24,010 nt of DNA from a virus: positions 1-24,010 of the IMG/VR virus record IMGVR_UViG_3300035157_000820; one strand, 5' to 3'. The translations under genes were made by a program, and so were the position numbers. The notes under the pieces are model-generated. The model did no database searches and was not told the DNA's origin. It was given only the letters and a program-made list of their open reading frames with translations. How positions within the stretch are numbered: position 1 is the stretch's first letter; each line of letters starts with the position of its first letter. Positions 6,696-14,516 of the stretch are shown here, one piece after another.

Positions 6696-8215
6696 GGTTC
6701 AAGGAAATATTTCAAGGTAATAATAGTGCCTATGGTATAATGAAGCTAACCGGAGAGACTACAGAGAAAGGAAAAGCGGTATCAAAGGCATTTATTAAAC
6801 GAGAAATAATTACAGATACATTATGGAAAGAGCATATAGAAGGTAAAGAACCTGCTCTTGGGGTCATACCTATTAACGAAAACAACGAATGTAAATGGGG
6901 ATGCATAGACATTGATGTTTACAATGTAGATCATTTGGTTTTGATGAGAAATATAAAAGGATTAGATTTTCCTTTAGTTACATTTAGATCAAAGTCTGGG
7001 GGCGCACATTTATTTTTATTCACAAAAGATTTTATACCTGCATCATTAATGCAATCTAAATTAAAGGCAATGGCAAAAGCTTTAGGTTACGAAGGTAGTG
7101 AGGTTTTTCCAAAACAAACTCAGATATTTATGGACCGTGGAGATACTGGTAACTTTTTAAATTTACCATACCACGGCGGCATACGAGGGTTGAGGTACGC
7201 TATTAAAGCTGGCGGTGAAGCTGCTAGTTTAGAATCATTCTATTCTATATATGATGAGTGGGTACAGACAAGAGAGCAAGTAGAAAATTTAAAAGTTCAA
7301 ACATCTGTGCCAAGCAATGAAACATTTGAACAAGGACCACCTTGTTTAAATAAATTAGCCAAAGAGGGTTTTGGCGAGGGCTCAAGAAACAACGCATTAT
7401 TTAATGTTGGTGTGTACAGAAAAAAATCTAATCCTGATAACTGGGAGGACATGCTGGTGTCTGATAACCAAAAAGTTATGGACCCTCCTCTTAGTAATTC
7501 AGAAGTACAATCATTAATAAAATCATTAAACAGAAAAGGGTATGATAAGTATAGGTGTAAAGAACAACCTATATGTTCTGTTTGTGATCCTGCTAGATGT
7601 AGGACAAAAAAGTTTGGTGTTGGTTTTGAAGAAGAACAAATGCCAGAGTTAGGTACACTAACTAAAATATGTTCTAACCCATCACAATATTTTTTAGATG
7701 TAGATGGTAAGAGAGTTGAGTTAACAAAAGAACAATTACACAATCCTAATTTATTTTCTATTGAAGTTATGGACAAAGCTTCTGTAGTTGTACCTATACC
7801 AAAACCAAAAGACTGGAGAGAACTATATTTAAAACCTTTGATGGCAGGTATACAAGAAGTAGCACCATTAAAATCTTCAGACCCTACAGAAAATTTAATA
7901 TCTTTGTTGCAACAGTTTACAGTTAACAGAGCGCAAGCAAGAACTAAAGAAGACATATTAAATAAAATGTCTTGGCACGATGATGAAGGTCATTGTTATT
8001 TTAGGATGGATGATTTTTTTGCATATTGTAAAAGAAACAACTGGGAACTGAAGCGTACAGATACAAGCAATCTGCTCCAACAACTAGATAAGATTTTTGT
8101 AGACGAGGTACGAAAAGAGATTAAAAATCAAAACGTTAGACTAATTAAAATTAAGGCTATGAAAAAAATAGAACCTTCTATTAGTCCCATAAAATATGAG
8201 GAAGTTCCTTTTTAA
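6692..8215 (+). CDS. Archaeo-eukaryotic-type primase (TOTE-like AEP) with Cys cluster and EVPF tail
   Basis: 507 residues. The N-terminal AEP core shows the metal-binding DID motif (D73, D75 in CIDIDV), the nucleotide-binding RSKSGGAH (99-106, with H106), and EVFPKQ (137-142) followed by NLPYHGG. This is the pattern of the TOTE-type primase family. Residues 216-305 hold a PriCT-like helical region and a cysteine cluster (C289, C295, C298, C303) that may bind zinc or an iron-sulphur centre. The C-terminal region is of unknown fold and ends in KYEEVPF, resembling an SSB tip. It should synthesise primers and possibly extend DNA for the polymerase encoded downstream. The start is fixed by ATGA overlap with the zinc-finger gene, and the stop overlaps the helicase start (TAATG). 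A primase-polymerase function is possible but unproved. Confidence 0.82.
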   Translation: MRFKEIFQGNNSAYGIMKLTGETTEKGKAVSKAFIKREIITDTLWKEHIEGKEPALGVIPINENNECKWGCIDIDVYNVDHLVLMRNIKGLDFPLVTFRSKSGGAHLFLFTKDFIPASLMQSKLKAMAKALGYEGSEVFPKQTQIFMDRGDTGNFLNLPYHGGIRGLRYAIKAGGEAASLESFYSIYDEWVQTREQVENLKVQTSVPSNETFEQGPPCLNKLAKEGFGEGSRNNALFNVGVYRKKSNPDNWEDMLVSDNQKVMDPPLSNSEVQSLIKSLNRKGYDKYRCKEQPICSVCDPARCRTKKFGVGFEEEQMPELGTLTKICSNPSQYFLDVDGKRVELTKEQLHNPNLFSIEVMDKASVVVPIPKPKDWRELYLKPLMAGIQEVAPLKSSDPTENLISLLQQFTVNRAQARTKEDILNKMSWHDDEGHCYFRMDDFFAYCKRNNWELKRTDTSNLLQQLDKIFVDEVRKEIKNQNVRLIKIKAMKKIEPSISPIKYEEVPF

Positions 8216-9726
8216 TGAAAACAATAATACTAGGACCACCAGGAACAGGTAAGACAACGACACTACTAAATTTAGTAGAAGAATTTTTACGCGCTGGCAC
8301 AGACATAAAAAAGATAGGTTACTTTTCTTTTACAAAAAAAGCTGCATGGGAAGCAACACGCAGAGCAGAAGAAAAATTTATGATAGATGCAAAGGATATT
8401 GTTAACTTTAGAACGCTACATTCTTTTGCTTTTAGAACACTAGGTATGAACAAAGAACGTGTTATGGGGCATGCAGATTATAGAGAGTTTGGTAATAAGG
8501 TTGGTATACCTATTAAGTCTGCTTGGCACAAAGAAGAGGATGGAGTGTTTAATTCTGACAATGAATATTTAAGAATAATAAATAAAGCTAGAGTGAAAGA
8601 GATACCTGTGTTGGAAGAGTATGACAAAAATCGTCATGGCCTAGACATAGAACGAGATTTATTATATCTTTTAGATCAAGAATTTAAAAAGTATAAAAAA
8701 GAAAAAGGACTGTACGACTATGATGACATGTTGGAACAATTTATTAACGAAGATATTTCACCATCTTTCGACGTATTATTTATTGACGAAGCACAGGACC
8801 TCTCACCTTTGCAGTGGCGAATGGTCAGGGCTCTTTGGAAGAAAGCAGACAAAACCTACATTGCTGGGGATGATGATCAGGCAATATTTAAATGGGCTGG
8901 CGCTGATGTTGATACTTTTATCGCACTTAAGGAAGAAGTAGATTACGTAGACACACTGGATCAATCCTATCGTATTCCTGGTGGTCCTATACACGAATTA
9001 TCACAACGCATAATTAGAAACGTATCAAACAGATACGACAAAGATTACATGCCAAGACAAGAGTTGGGTGATCTTACAAGATATTCAGACGTTACACAGG
9101 TAGATATGTCTCAGGGTGAGTGGTTGGTATTGTCATCTGCCAACCACTTTTTAGACGACATCAAAGAATTTTGTGAACTAAAGGGGTGGTATTATTCACA
9201 TAAACATAAGAACTCTGTAAAGTTAGATCTTCTTCTTGCGATACAAACATGGGAGAAGTGGAGAAACAGTGAAACAATATTACCAGTCGCATCAATAAAA
9301 AATATATATCAATACTTAGGAGACAACGTAACCAAGGGTTATCGCACAGGTAAAACCATGGACGATAACGAAGAAGGTTATTACATCGAAGAGTGTCGCG
9401 CGGATCACGGATTACAAACTGATGACGTTTGGTACAAAGCGTTTGAAGGTTTAGATGCTGAAACAGAAAACTACATACGTAATATGCTAGCCAACAGAGA
9501 AAAAATTACACAACAACCAAGAATAACATTATCAACAATACATGCTGCAAAAGGAGGTGAGGCTGACAATGTATTACTACTTCCTGATATTACTAAGTCT
9601 GCTCTTGATCAAAACGATATGGATCCAGACGAGCTACACAGGTTATTTTATGTAGCAGTAACAAGAGCAAAGAAATCTTTGCATATTTTAGAACCAAGAA
9701 ACTATGAAAGGAGCTATGAAATATGA
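8215..9726 (+). CDS. UvrD/Rep-like superfamily 1A DNA helicase
   Basis: 503 residues with the full SF1A motif set: Walker A GPPGTGKTT (7-15), motif Ia FSFTKKAA (38-44), Ic TLHS (67-70), motif II DEAQD (191-195), motif III GDDDQAIFKWAGAD (218-231), motif IV LDQSYRIP, motif V STIHAAKGGEAD and motif VI RLFYVAVTRAK (476-486). It is shorter than bacterial UvrD (about 720 residues) and comparable with phage Dda-type enzymes. It should unwind DNA 3'-to-5' or 5'-to-3' at the phage fork; direction cannot be told from sequence. It is translationally coupled to the primase upstream and the HNH gene downstream. No replicative DnaB-type helicase is visible in the window, so this and the SNF2 protein may be the only replication helicases seen here. 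Confidence 0.93.
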   Translation: MKTIILGPPGTGKTTTLLNLVEEFLRAGTDIKKIGYFSFTKKAAWEATRRAEEKFMIDAKDIVNFRTLHSFAFRTLGMNKERVMGHADYREFGNKVGIPIKSAWHKEEDGVFNSDNEYLRIINKARVKEIPVLEEYDKNRHGLDIERDLLYLLDQEFKKYKKEKGLYDYDDMLEQFINEDISPSFDVLFIDEAQDLSPLQWRMVRALWKKADKTYIAGDDDQAIFKWAGADVDTFIALKEEVDYVDTLDQSYRIPGGPIHELSQRIIRNVSNRYDKDYMPRQELGDLTRYSDVTQVDMSQGEWLVLSSANHFLDDIKEFCELKGWYYSHKHKNSVKLDLLLAIQTWEKWRNSETILPVASIKNIYQYLGDNVTKGYRTGKTMDDNEEGYYIEECRADHGLQTDDVWYKAFEGLDAETENYIRNMLANREKITQQPRITLSTIHAAKGGEADNVLLLPDITKSALDQNDMDPDELHRLFYVAVTRAKKSLHILEPRNYERSYEI

Positions 9727-10382
9727 GCAAACAATCTAAAAGACTAGACCCAGAGGTGTGGGATAGAATTGACAGATGGAGAGCTAAGGGATGGAGTTAT
9801 AAAAACTTAGCAACAAAATTTAAGATAAGTAAAGGAACATTAGCTTATCGTTATGGTAAAGGACAAAAAGAAAAAACCTTAGCCAGACAACAAAAAAGAA
9901 GAGATTGCTTTCAGATGAAAGTAGACCATTTCATACATCAAACACACGATGTAAGAAGAAACCAAAAACTTATGAACAAAAGACCTGAGAGAACTTGGGA
10001 TTATAAAATCAGAGGTTTTTACAAAGACAAAGAAAACTCAACAAAAGGATTAGATATGCCAACAGCAAGAGAACAAATGATACAACACATATGGCCAAAT
10101 GATGGAAAGGATGAAAACGGACATTCTTTTCCATGGACAACATGTAAGATTACAGGAAAGAAAGTTTCTGTGATGGTGCCTAAAGGACATTACTATGCAT
10201 GTAACCTAGACCATATTTTACCAGTAGCACGAGGCGGGGCTAACGAATTAGAAAACTGTCAAGTTTTGGCTGATAAAGTAAATTATGCAAAAGGCGATAT
10301 GACAAACGACGAATTCCTTGACATGGTTACATTAATTACAAAAGGCGAAATGTATAAAAAACATACGAAAGGAAAAAAATGA
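9723..10382 (+). CDS. HNH endonuclease-like protein with N-terminal helix-turn-helix
   Basis: 219 residues. Residues 10-46 look like a helix-turn-helix (WDRIDRWRAKGWSYKNLATK followed by FKISKGTLAYRYG). The centre is basic. The C-terminal HNH region includes LDHILPVARGG (162-172, D163-H164), N178 and N187, with C141 and C160 upstream as possible zinc ligands. It could nick or cleave DNA, as a homing-type, packaging or replication nuclease. It sits in the middle of the replication operon with ATGA overlaps on both sides and AAAGGAG at 9707-9713, so it looks like a resident gene rather than a recent inserted homing element. The specific role is unknown. Confidence 0.8.
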   Translation: MSKQSKRLDPEVWDRIDRWRAKGWSYKNLATKFKISKGTLAYRYGKGQKEKTLARQQKRRDCFQMKVDHFIHQTHDVRRNQKLMNKRPERTWDYKIRGFYKDKENSTKGLDMPTAREQMIQHIWPNDGKDENGHSFPWTTCKITGKKVSVMVPKGHYYACNLDHILPVARGGANELENCQVLADKVNYAKGDMTNDEFLDMVTLITKGEMYKKHTKGKK

Positions 10383-10585
10383 GTGCATACAAAACACAGG
10401 TTGGAGGTAGTCATTACAAAAAATATAAGATACAGCCTAGCGAATTCATCAATAAAAACAAATTGTTATTCGCTGAAGGATCTGCTATAAAGTATATAGT
10501 TAGACATCAAGATAAGGGAGGCAAGGAGAGCCTCGAGAAAGCAAAACATTTTATCGATATGATAATTGAAAGGGACTACAAATGA
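10379..10585 (+). CDS. DUF3310 family protein
   Basis: 68 residues matching the DUF3310 pattern almost throughout: QVGGSHYKKYKIQPSEFI (7-24), the central LLFAEGSAIKYIVRHQDKGG (29-48), then a KAKHFIDMIIE helix. Phages carry this family commonly, often within larger nucleotide-kinase-annotated proteins, but the biochemical function is not established. It is coupled by ATGA overlaps to the HNH gene upstream and an oxygenase downstream. The protein is of normal length for the stand-alone form. Confidence 0.88.
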   Translation: MSAYKTQVGGSHYKKYKIQPSEFINKNKLLFAEGSAIKYIVRHQDKGGKESLEKAKHFIDMIIERDYK

Positions 10586-11157
10586 CTTTTAAAATTATAA
10601 AAGATTTTTTACCTGTTGAGGTTGCAACTAGAATAAATAAAGTTTTTACAGGTCCTTTCCCTGCTTGGAATTTTTTTGAAAACGCAGCTTCACCTAATGA
10701 TAAAGCAGGTCATGGGTATTTTCATATAAAAGCGTTTGACTTTGGTTGTCCTGTAGATTTTTTTTCTATGGAACAAAATGCAATGGCTGAGCTTAAACCA
10801 ATGATAGAGTATTTGAATCTTAAATACATTCGTCGTGTAAAATGTAATTTATATGCTAGAACACATAAAATTGTACAACACGGAAAACACTATGATGACA
10901 CAGCTTATAATCAAAACTTTCGTCCTTATGATATTAATGCTGGTGAACACCCATGGTCAAAACCAGGAGAGAAAACTATTTTATATTATGTTAACAGCAA
11001 TGATGGTTACACAGAATATTTTCCAGAAAATAAAAAATCAATAAAAGTACCAAGTGTATTTAACACTGCTTTATATACAGATGAGAACATACTACATCGT
11101 AGTTCTACATGCACAGACCAACCTGTAAGAGTAACAATTAATATTAATTTCAGATGA
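10582..11157 (+). CDS. 2OG-Fe(II) dioxygenase (first of three)
   Basis: 191 residues, double-stranded beta-helix type. The iron triad is H103-x-D105 (GKHYDD) and H172 (ENILHRSS). R183 in PVRVTINI is in the position of the 2-oxoglutarate-binding arginine. The N-terminal region, IIKDFLPVEVATRINKVF, resembles prolyl-4-hydroxylase-like phage oxygenases. It should hydroxylate a protein, nucleic acid or small-molecule substrate using 2-oxoglutarate and O2; the substrate is unknown. It lies between the DUF3310 protein and DNA polymerase, with ATGA overlaps at both ends, an unusual place for a metabolic gene and possibly a hint at a DNA- or replication-linked substrate. Confidence 0.85.
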   Translation: MTFKIIKDFLPVEVATRINKVFTGPFPAWNFFENAASPNDKAGHGYFHIKAFDFGCPVDFFSMEQNAMAELKPMIEYLNLKYIRRVKCNLYARTHKIVQHGKHYDDTAYNQNFRPYDINAGEHPWSKPGEKTILYYVNSNDGYTEYFPENKKSIKVPSVFNTALYTDENILHRSSTCTDQPVRVTININFR

Positions 11158-13010
11158 GAACACTACAACAACCATTATTTACACCTGAAACTGAGTGGGT
11201 TCCACCAGACAAGTTACCAGATTTATCTAGTTATGCAGAAATTGCAATTGACTTAGAAACACGAGATCCAAACCTGATGACATTGGGGTCAGGTTCGGTA
11301 AGAAGAGACGGGGAGATAGTCGGTATAGCAGTCGCGGTCGAAGGCTGGTCCGGCTATTTTCCTATCGCGCATGAAGGTGGTGGGAACATGGACCGCGCAT
11401 TAGTCCTGGATTGGTTTGAAGAATTATTGCAAACCACTTCTACAAAAATATTTCACAATGCAATGTACGACGTATCCTGGATACGTTCTCTTGGTTTTTA
11501 TATAAACGGTGGCATCATTGACACAATGATTGCTGCAAGTTTGATTGACGAAAACAGATACAGCTACACACTAGACTCTGTTGGTAAAGATTACATAGGC
11601 ATGCGCAAGAACGAAAAGCTTTTACAGGATGCTGCAAAGGACTTTGGCGTCAATCCAAAAGCAGAGATGTGGAGATTACCTGCACCATTTGTAGGTGAGT
11701 ATGCAGAGAAAGATGCAGAGATTACATTGAAACTGTGGCACGCACTACAGCATCAAATATCAAAGCAAGATCTATGGGATGTATTTAATTTAGAAACAGA
11801 ATTATTTCCATGCCTGGTTGATATGAAATTTAAGGGTGTGCGTGTTGATGTTGCAAAAGCTATGTCAGTTAAGAACGAACTAATAGAAACAGAAAAAAAT
11901 TTGCTACGAGATATAAATAAGATAGCGGGGTTTGATGTAGAGATCTGGGCTGCTGCATCGATTGCAAAAGCATTTGATGGTCAAAAGATTCCATATGACA
12001 GGACAGAGAAGGGCGCACCAAGTTTTACAAAAAACTTTCTTGCAACACACCCAGCTGAGCTACCAAAACTAATTAACGAAGCAAGAGAGATAAACAAAGC
12101 CAACACAACATTTATCGATACGATATTGAAGCACGAACACAACGGACGTATACATGCTGAGATAAACCAGATACGATCTGATCAAGGTGGTACAGTGACA
12201 GGTAGATTTAGTTACAACAATCCAAACTTACAACAGATACCTGCACGACATAAACACCTGGGACCATTAATAAGATCATTGTTTATACCAGAAGAGAAAC
12301 ATGCCTGGGGTTGTTTTGACTACAGCCAACAGGAGCCACGTATACTTGTACACTTTGCATCATTGATGAAGCTAGAAGGTACAGGTACGATTGTTGATGC
12401 ATACAGAGATGGCAGTGCAGACTTTCACCAGATGATTGCAGACATGGCCGGCATAGAACGTAAACAAGCAAAGACAATTAATTTAGGTATCATGTATGGC
12501 ATGGGTAAGAATAAACTTATGGCAGAATTAGGGCTGATGAAAGATGCAGCAGAAAAACTTTTAAAGACATACCATCAGAAAGCGCCTTTTGTTAAAATGT
12601 TATCAGAGGCAGTGAGTCGACGAGCAGATGATAGTGGTAAGATACGCACGATTGGTGGACGACTATGTCATTTCGATATGTGGGAGCCGCATGGTTTTGG
12701 TATTAAGAAAGCATTACCTCATGCCGAAGCGCTCAGGGAGCACGGACCGGGGATTAAACGTGCCTTTACTTACAAAGCATTAAACAAACTAATACAAGGA
12801 TCAGCAGCAGACATGACAAAAAAATCTATGTTGGCCCTTTACAAGGAAGGAGTTATACCCCATGTTCAAATTCATGATGAACTTGATATATCAGTATCAA
12901 GCCCTGAAGAGTCAGAGCGAATTATTAGAATTATGGAAGAAGCGGTACAGCTACAAGTACCGAACAAAGTCGACTACGAAAAAGGAGTAAACTGGGGTGA
13001 CATACAATAA
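11154..13010 (+). CDS. polA: Family A DNA polymerase (PolA type) with 3'-5' exonuclease
   Basis: 618 residues; no 5' nuclease domain. The exonuclease domain has Exo I DLE (D33, E35), Exo II HNAMYD (101-106) and Exo III YAEKD (183-187), so proofreading should be active. The polymerase domain has motif A DYSQQEPR (389-396, normally DYSQIELR), motif B KTINLGIMYG (K440, L444, Y448) and motif C HDE (574-576). Residue 444 corresponds to E. coli Pol I F762 and is leucine here. The enzyme is the replicative polymerase of this phage, comparable with T7-like and pelagiphage enzymes. It is coupled to the oxygenase gene upstream by ATGA and overlaps a GTG-started zinc-ribbon gene downstream. Confidence 0.96.
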   Translation: MRTLQQPLFTPETEWVPPDKLPDLSSYAEIAIDLETRDPNLMTLGSGSVRRDGEIVGIAVAVEGWSGYFPIAHEGGGNMDRALVLDWFEELLQTTSTKIFHNAMYDVSWIRSLGFYINGGIIDTMIAASLIDENRYSYTLDSVGKDYIGMRKNEKLLQDAAKDFGVNPKAEMWRLPAPFVGEYAEKDAEITLKLWHALQHQISKQDLWDVFNLETELFPCLVDMKFKGVRVDVAKAMSVKNELIETEKNLLRDINKIAGFDVEIWAAASIAKAFDGQKIPYDRTEKGAPSFTKNFLATHPAELPKLINEAREINKANTTFIDTILKHEHNGRIHAEINQIRSDQGGTVTGRFSYNNPNLQQIPARHKHLGPLIRSLFIPEEKHAWGCFDYSQQEPRILVHFASLMKLEGTGTIVDAYRDGSADFHQMIADMAGIERKQAKTINLGIMYGMGKNKLMAELGLMKDAAEKLLKTYHQKAPFVKMLSEAVSRRADDSGKIRTIGGRLCHFDMWEPHGFGIKKALPHAEALREHGPGIKRAFTYKALNKLIQGSAADMTKKSMLALYKEGVIPHVQIHDELDISVSSPEESERIIRIMEEAVQLQVPNKVDYEKGVNWGDIQ

Positions 13011-13203
13011 TGATAGTCCTGTAGAAATAACACTAGGTGTCTGTGACAACTGTAGTAGTTATGTGCCTTTTGTTAGATTGGTAACAGAGGACGACAAAAG
13101 GATATATCAATGTATGACCTGTAAGGCAAAACACACACAGCACGTTAACGGTAAGGTAACTTTTAATTATTTAGATGAAAGCTACGTTTTTAAAAGAAAC
13201 TAA
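12997..13203 (+). CDS. Small zinc-ribbon protein, GTG start
   Basis: 68 residues with CDNC (C16, C19) and CMTC (C39, C42), a classic four-cysteine zinc ribbon with beta-strands between. The start is GTG at 12997, chosen because AAAGGAG at 12981-12987 is correctly spaced and no ATG gives the whole ribbon. It overlaps the polymerase by 14 bases. Such proteins often bind DNA, RNA or a polymerase subunit; the partner is unknown. It is the last gene of the replication operon and is followed within a few bases by the hairpin at 13207-13229. Confidence 0.72.
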   Translation: MTYNNDSPVEITLGVCDNCSSYVPFVRLVTEDDKRIYQCMTCKAKHTQHVNGKVTFNYLDESYVFKRN

Positions 13204-13206
13204 TGC

Positions 13207-13229
13207 CGGTGGCTAAGAATAAGCCACCG
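13207..13229 (+). terminator. GC-rich hairpin at the end of the replication operon
   Basis: CGGTGGCT (13207-13214) pairs perfectly with AGCCACCG (13222-13229) around a 7-nt loop. It starts four bases after the zinc-ribbon stop codon. There is no T-tract downstream on the plus strand, so it could be a weak terminator or a 3'-end stability hairpin. Its place between two operons supports an end-of-transcript role. Confidence 0.55.
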
Positions 13230-13275
13230 ACATACAAAAAGGTGAAGTAACCATAAAATAAATTAAAATAAACTC

Positions 13276-13305
13276 TTGTCAATTATAATATTTGACATAT
13301 ATAAT
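13276..13305 (+). promoter_or_regulatory. Sigma70-like promoter of the accessory operon
   Basis: TTGTCA at 13276-13281, 18-bp spacer, perfect TATAAT at 13300-13305. Initiation would be near 13312, about 24 nt before ATG 13336, with AAGGAGG at 13324-13330 in the leader. The spacer holds TTGACA (13292-13297), which with TGTCAA (13277-13282) forms an inverted pair that could be an operator for the regulator encoded immediately downstream. Confidence 0.6.
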
Positions 13306-13335
13306 CCCATATAATAATATAATAAGGAGGCAAAA

Positions 13336-13515
13336 ATGCCAGATATAAGTAAATTTAAATCAGTGTCTGTATCGACCGATACACACCAAAAACTGCAAAG
13401 CATGGCGCAAAATAGATTTGAAGTGCCTGTTAGCGTACAGAAAGTAATAGAATTTTTATTAGAGAAAGAACTAAAAAAGAAAAATGGTAGATCTAACGGG
13501 AAAGCACGACGTTAA
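13336..13515 (+). CDS. Small ribbon-helix-helix-like DNA-binding protein (59 aa)
   Basis: 59 residues. A short N-terminal strand (FKSVSVSTD, residues 7-15) is followed by two helices (HQKLQSMAQNRF, then VPVSVQKVIEFLLEKELKKK), the layout of MetJ/Arc/CopG-type repressors, and then a basic tail. It has the best ribosome site in the window (AAGGAGG, 5 bases from ATG) and follows a strong predicted promoter. It is the first gene of the accessory operon and could autoregulate by binding the TGTCAA/TTGACA pair in its promoter; this is inference. The last 32 bases overlap the next gene. Alternative: a small helical protein without DNA binding. Confidence 0.75.
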   Translation: MPDISKFKSVSVSTDTHQKLQSMAQNRFEVPVSVQKVIEFLLEKELKKKNGRSNGKARR

Positions 13516-13687
13516 AGCTATTTGCCCTCGTTGTAAGGGCAATGGTTTTATTAGAGTAGAAGGTAAACAAATAAATTGTCCTCAATGTGAGTGTGAGGGC
13601 TGGGTTATGTTGCCAGCTTATCAATGTAGAGTTAATGTAGAAGGTGGAGTTGAACCAAGATGGATGAAAACAGGCGAAACCATATAA
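13484..13687 (+). CDS. Small DnaJ-like zinc-finger protein
   Basis: 67 residues. Two cysteine pairs in DnaJ central-domain style, CPRCKGNGF (C14, C17) and CPQCECEGW (C32, C35), form one zinc centre. There is no J domain. DnaJ-type zinc fingers of this size are common in phage genomes and may act as chaperone-like or nucleic-acid-binding adaptors; the function here is unknown. It overlaps the regulator by 32 bases and the following oxygenase by 28 bases, so start choice relies on the conserved cysteines and on the ATG at 13484. Confidence 0.75.
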   Translation: MVDLTGKHDVKAICPRCKGNGFIRVEGKQINCPQCECEGWVMLPAYQCRVNVEGGVEPRWMKTGETI

Positions 13688-14202
13688 TTAGAAACTTTGT
13701 TAACGAAGATGTTTTAAAAATATTTCATGAATATTCATTAGCACTTGCTATGAAAGATAATGTTTATAGTGCAAGTACTGACAGCTATTCAACGAAACAT
13801 GAGGTTGGTATAGGTCATTGCATAGACATAAGAGGCATGGATCCTTTTACGGAAGCTATGTTGCGCTTTTACATGTCAAAAATATCTAGCGTGGTAAAAA
13901 AAGAATTAAGCCCTGTAGCATCTTTTTACAGGATATATGGCCCCAACTGTAAATTAGATATGCACACCGACAATCCAGACTATGAATGGTCAGCTACATT
14001 GTGTATGGGGTATGATGCACCTGAATGTTGGCCGATCTATATAGAAAAAGAACCCTTTTATTTAGAAGCCGGAGATTGTTTAATATATCAAGGCGCAAAA
14101 GATTCCCACGGTAGGAAACCTTTTATAGGTTCTTGGCAATCACAAGTGTTTTTACATTATAAGGAGGTAAAAGATGGATTTGATGGAGAAAAGAATAAAT
14201 AA
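13660..14202 (+). CDS. 2OG-Fe(II) dioxygenase (second of three)
   Basis: 180 residues. Iron ligands are H102-x-D104 in MHTDNP and H150 in KDSHGRKPF, with R152 nearby as a possible co-substrate ligand. The terminal strand SQVFLHYKE matches the family. An upstream ASFYRIYGPNCKLDMHTD segment is typical of prolyl-hydroxylase-like enzymes. The substrate is unknown. Its C-terminal 29 bases overlap a 54-residue gene whose ribosome site (AAGGAGG) lies inside this gene. It differs in sequence from the oxygenases at 10582 and 14898, so these are not recent duplicates. Confidence 0.83.
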   Translation: MDENRRNHIIRNFVNEDVLKIFHEYSLALAMKDNVYSASTDSYSTKHEVGIGHCIDIRGMDPFTEAMLRFYMSKISSVVKKELSPVASFYRIYGPNCKLDMHTDNPDYEWSATLCMGYDAPECWPIYIEKEPFYLEAGDCLIYQGAKDSHGRKPFIGSWQSQVFLHYKEVKDGFDGEKNK

Positions 14203-14338
14203 CCTGATGCTGGTAATGAAGCGAGCAAAAGATTATGATATGAAAGATATGTGGTCTAGAAAACTGCAGCAACTTTTTGATTTAAGAGCGAGGAAAGCTT
14301 ATGAAAGACTTGAAAATCAAGCTAGAATGGTCCACTAG
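14174..14338 (+). CDS. Small basic helical protein (54 aa), easily missed
   Basis: 54 residues, predicted all-helical, rich in Met, Lys, Arg and Leu, with the segment WSRKLQQLFDLRARKAYERL. No family is recognised. The gene is supported by a strong Shine-Dalgarno sequence AAGGAGGT at 14161-14168, correctly spaced from ATG 14174, and by overlap with both neighbours (29 bases upstream, 38 downstream). It could be a small regulator or protein partner. It is below the usual length cut-off for gene calling. Confidence 0.62.
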   Translation: MDLMEKRINNLMLVMKRAKDYDMKDMWSRKLQQLFDLRARKAYERLENQARMVH

Positions 14339-14516
14339 TAATTTGTTGGTGTGGACAGTTTTGGCAATGGGGATAGGATTAATGATTGTAAATATAGTCA
14401 CAATCTATAATATATACCAAGTAATAGAAACGATGTGGCTAGAGATACAGCAGGTGAAGGAAACTAATATTAGTCTTTACCAATTTATCGAAAGGCATCA
14501 AAATGACTTTGATTAA
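14301..14516 (+). CDS. Small single-pass membrane protein
   Basis: 71 residues with one clear membrane helix at about 14-37 (LLVWTVLAMGIGLMIVNIVT) and a polar, weakly coiled-coil C-terminal half. A short basic N-terminus suggests the C-terminal part faces the periplasm, but topology is uncertain. No family is recognised; it could be a membrane-active accessory protein such as a holin- or superinfection-type protein. AGGAAAG at 14291-14297 precedes the start. The C-terminus overlaps the next gene by 14 bases. Confidence 0.65.
   Translation: MKDLKIKLEWSTSNLLVWTVLAMGIGLMIVNIVTIYNIYQVIETMWLEIQQVKETNISLYQFIERHQNDFD

Noticed and set aside
7297-7956. 219-residue open frame on the minus strand
   Set aside because: It lies wholly inside the primase gene, whose catalytic motifs are clear. 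It has no ribosome site or coupling, and its composition is that of an antisense shadow of AT-rich codons.
9723-10382. HNH gene as a freshly inserted homing element
   Set aside because: It is coupled by 4-base overlaps on both sides, and no interrupted gene or duplicated flanks are visible.
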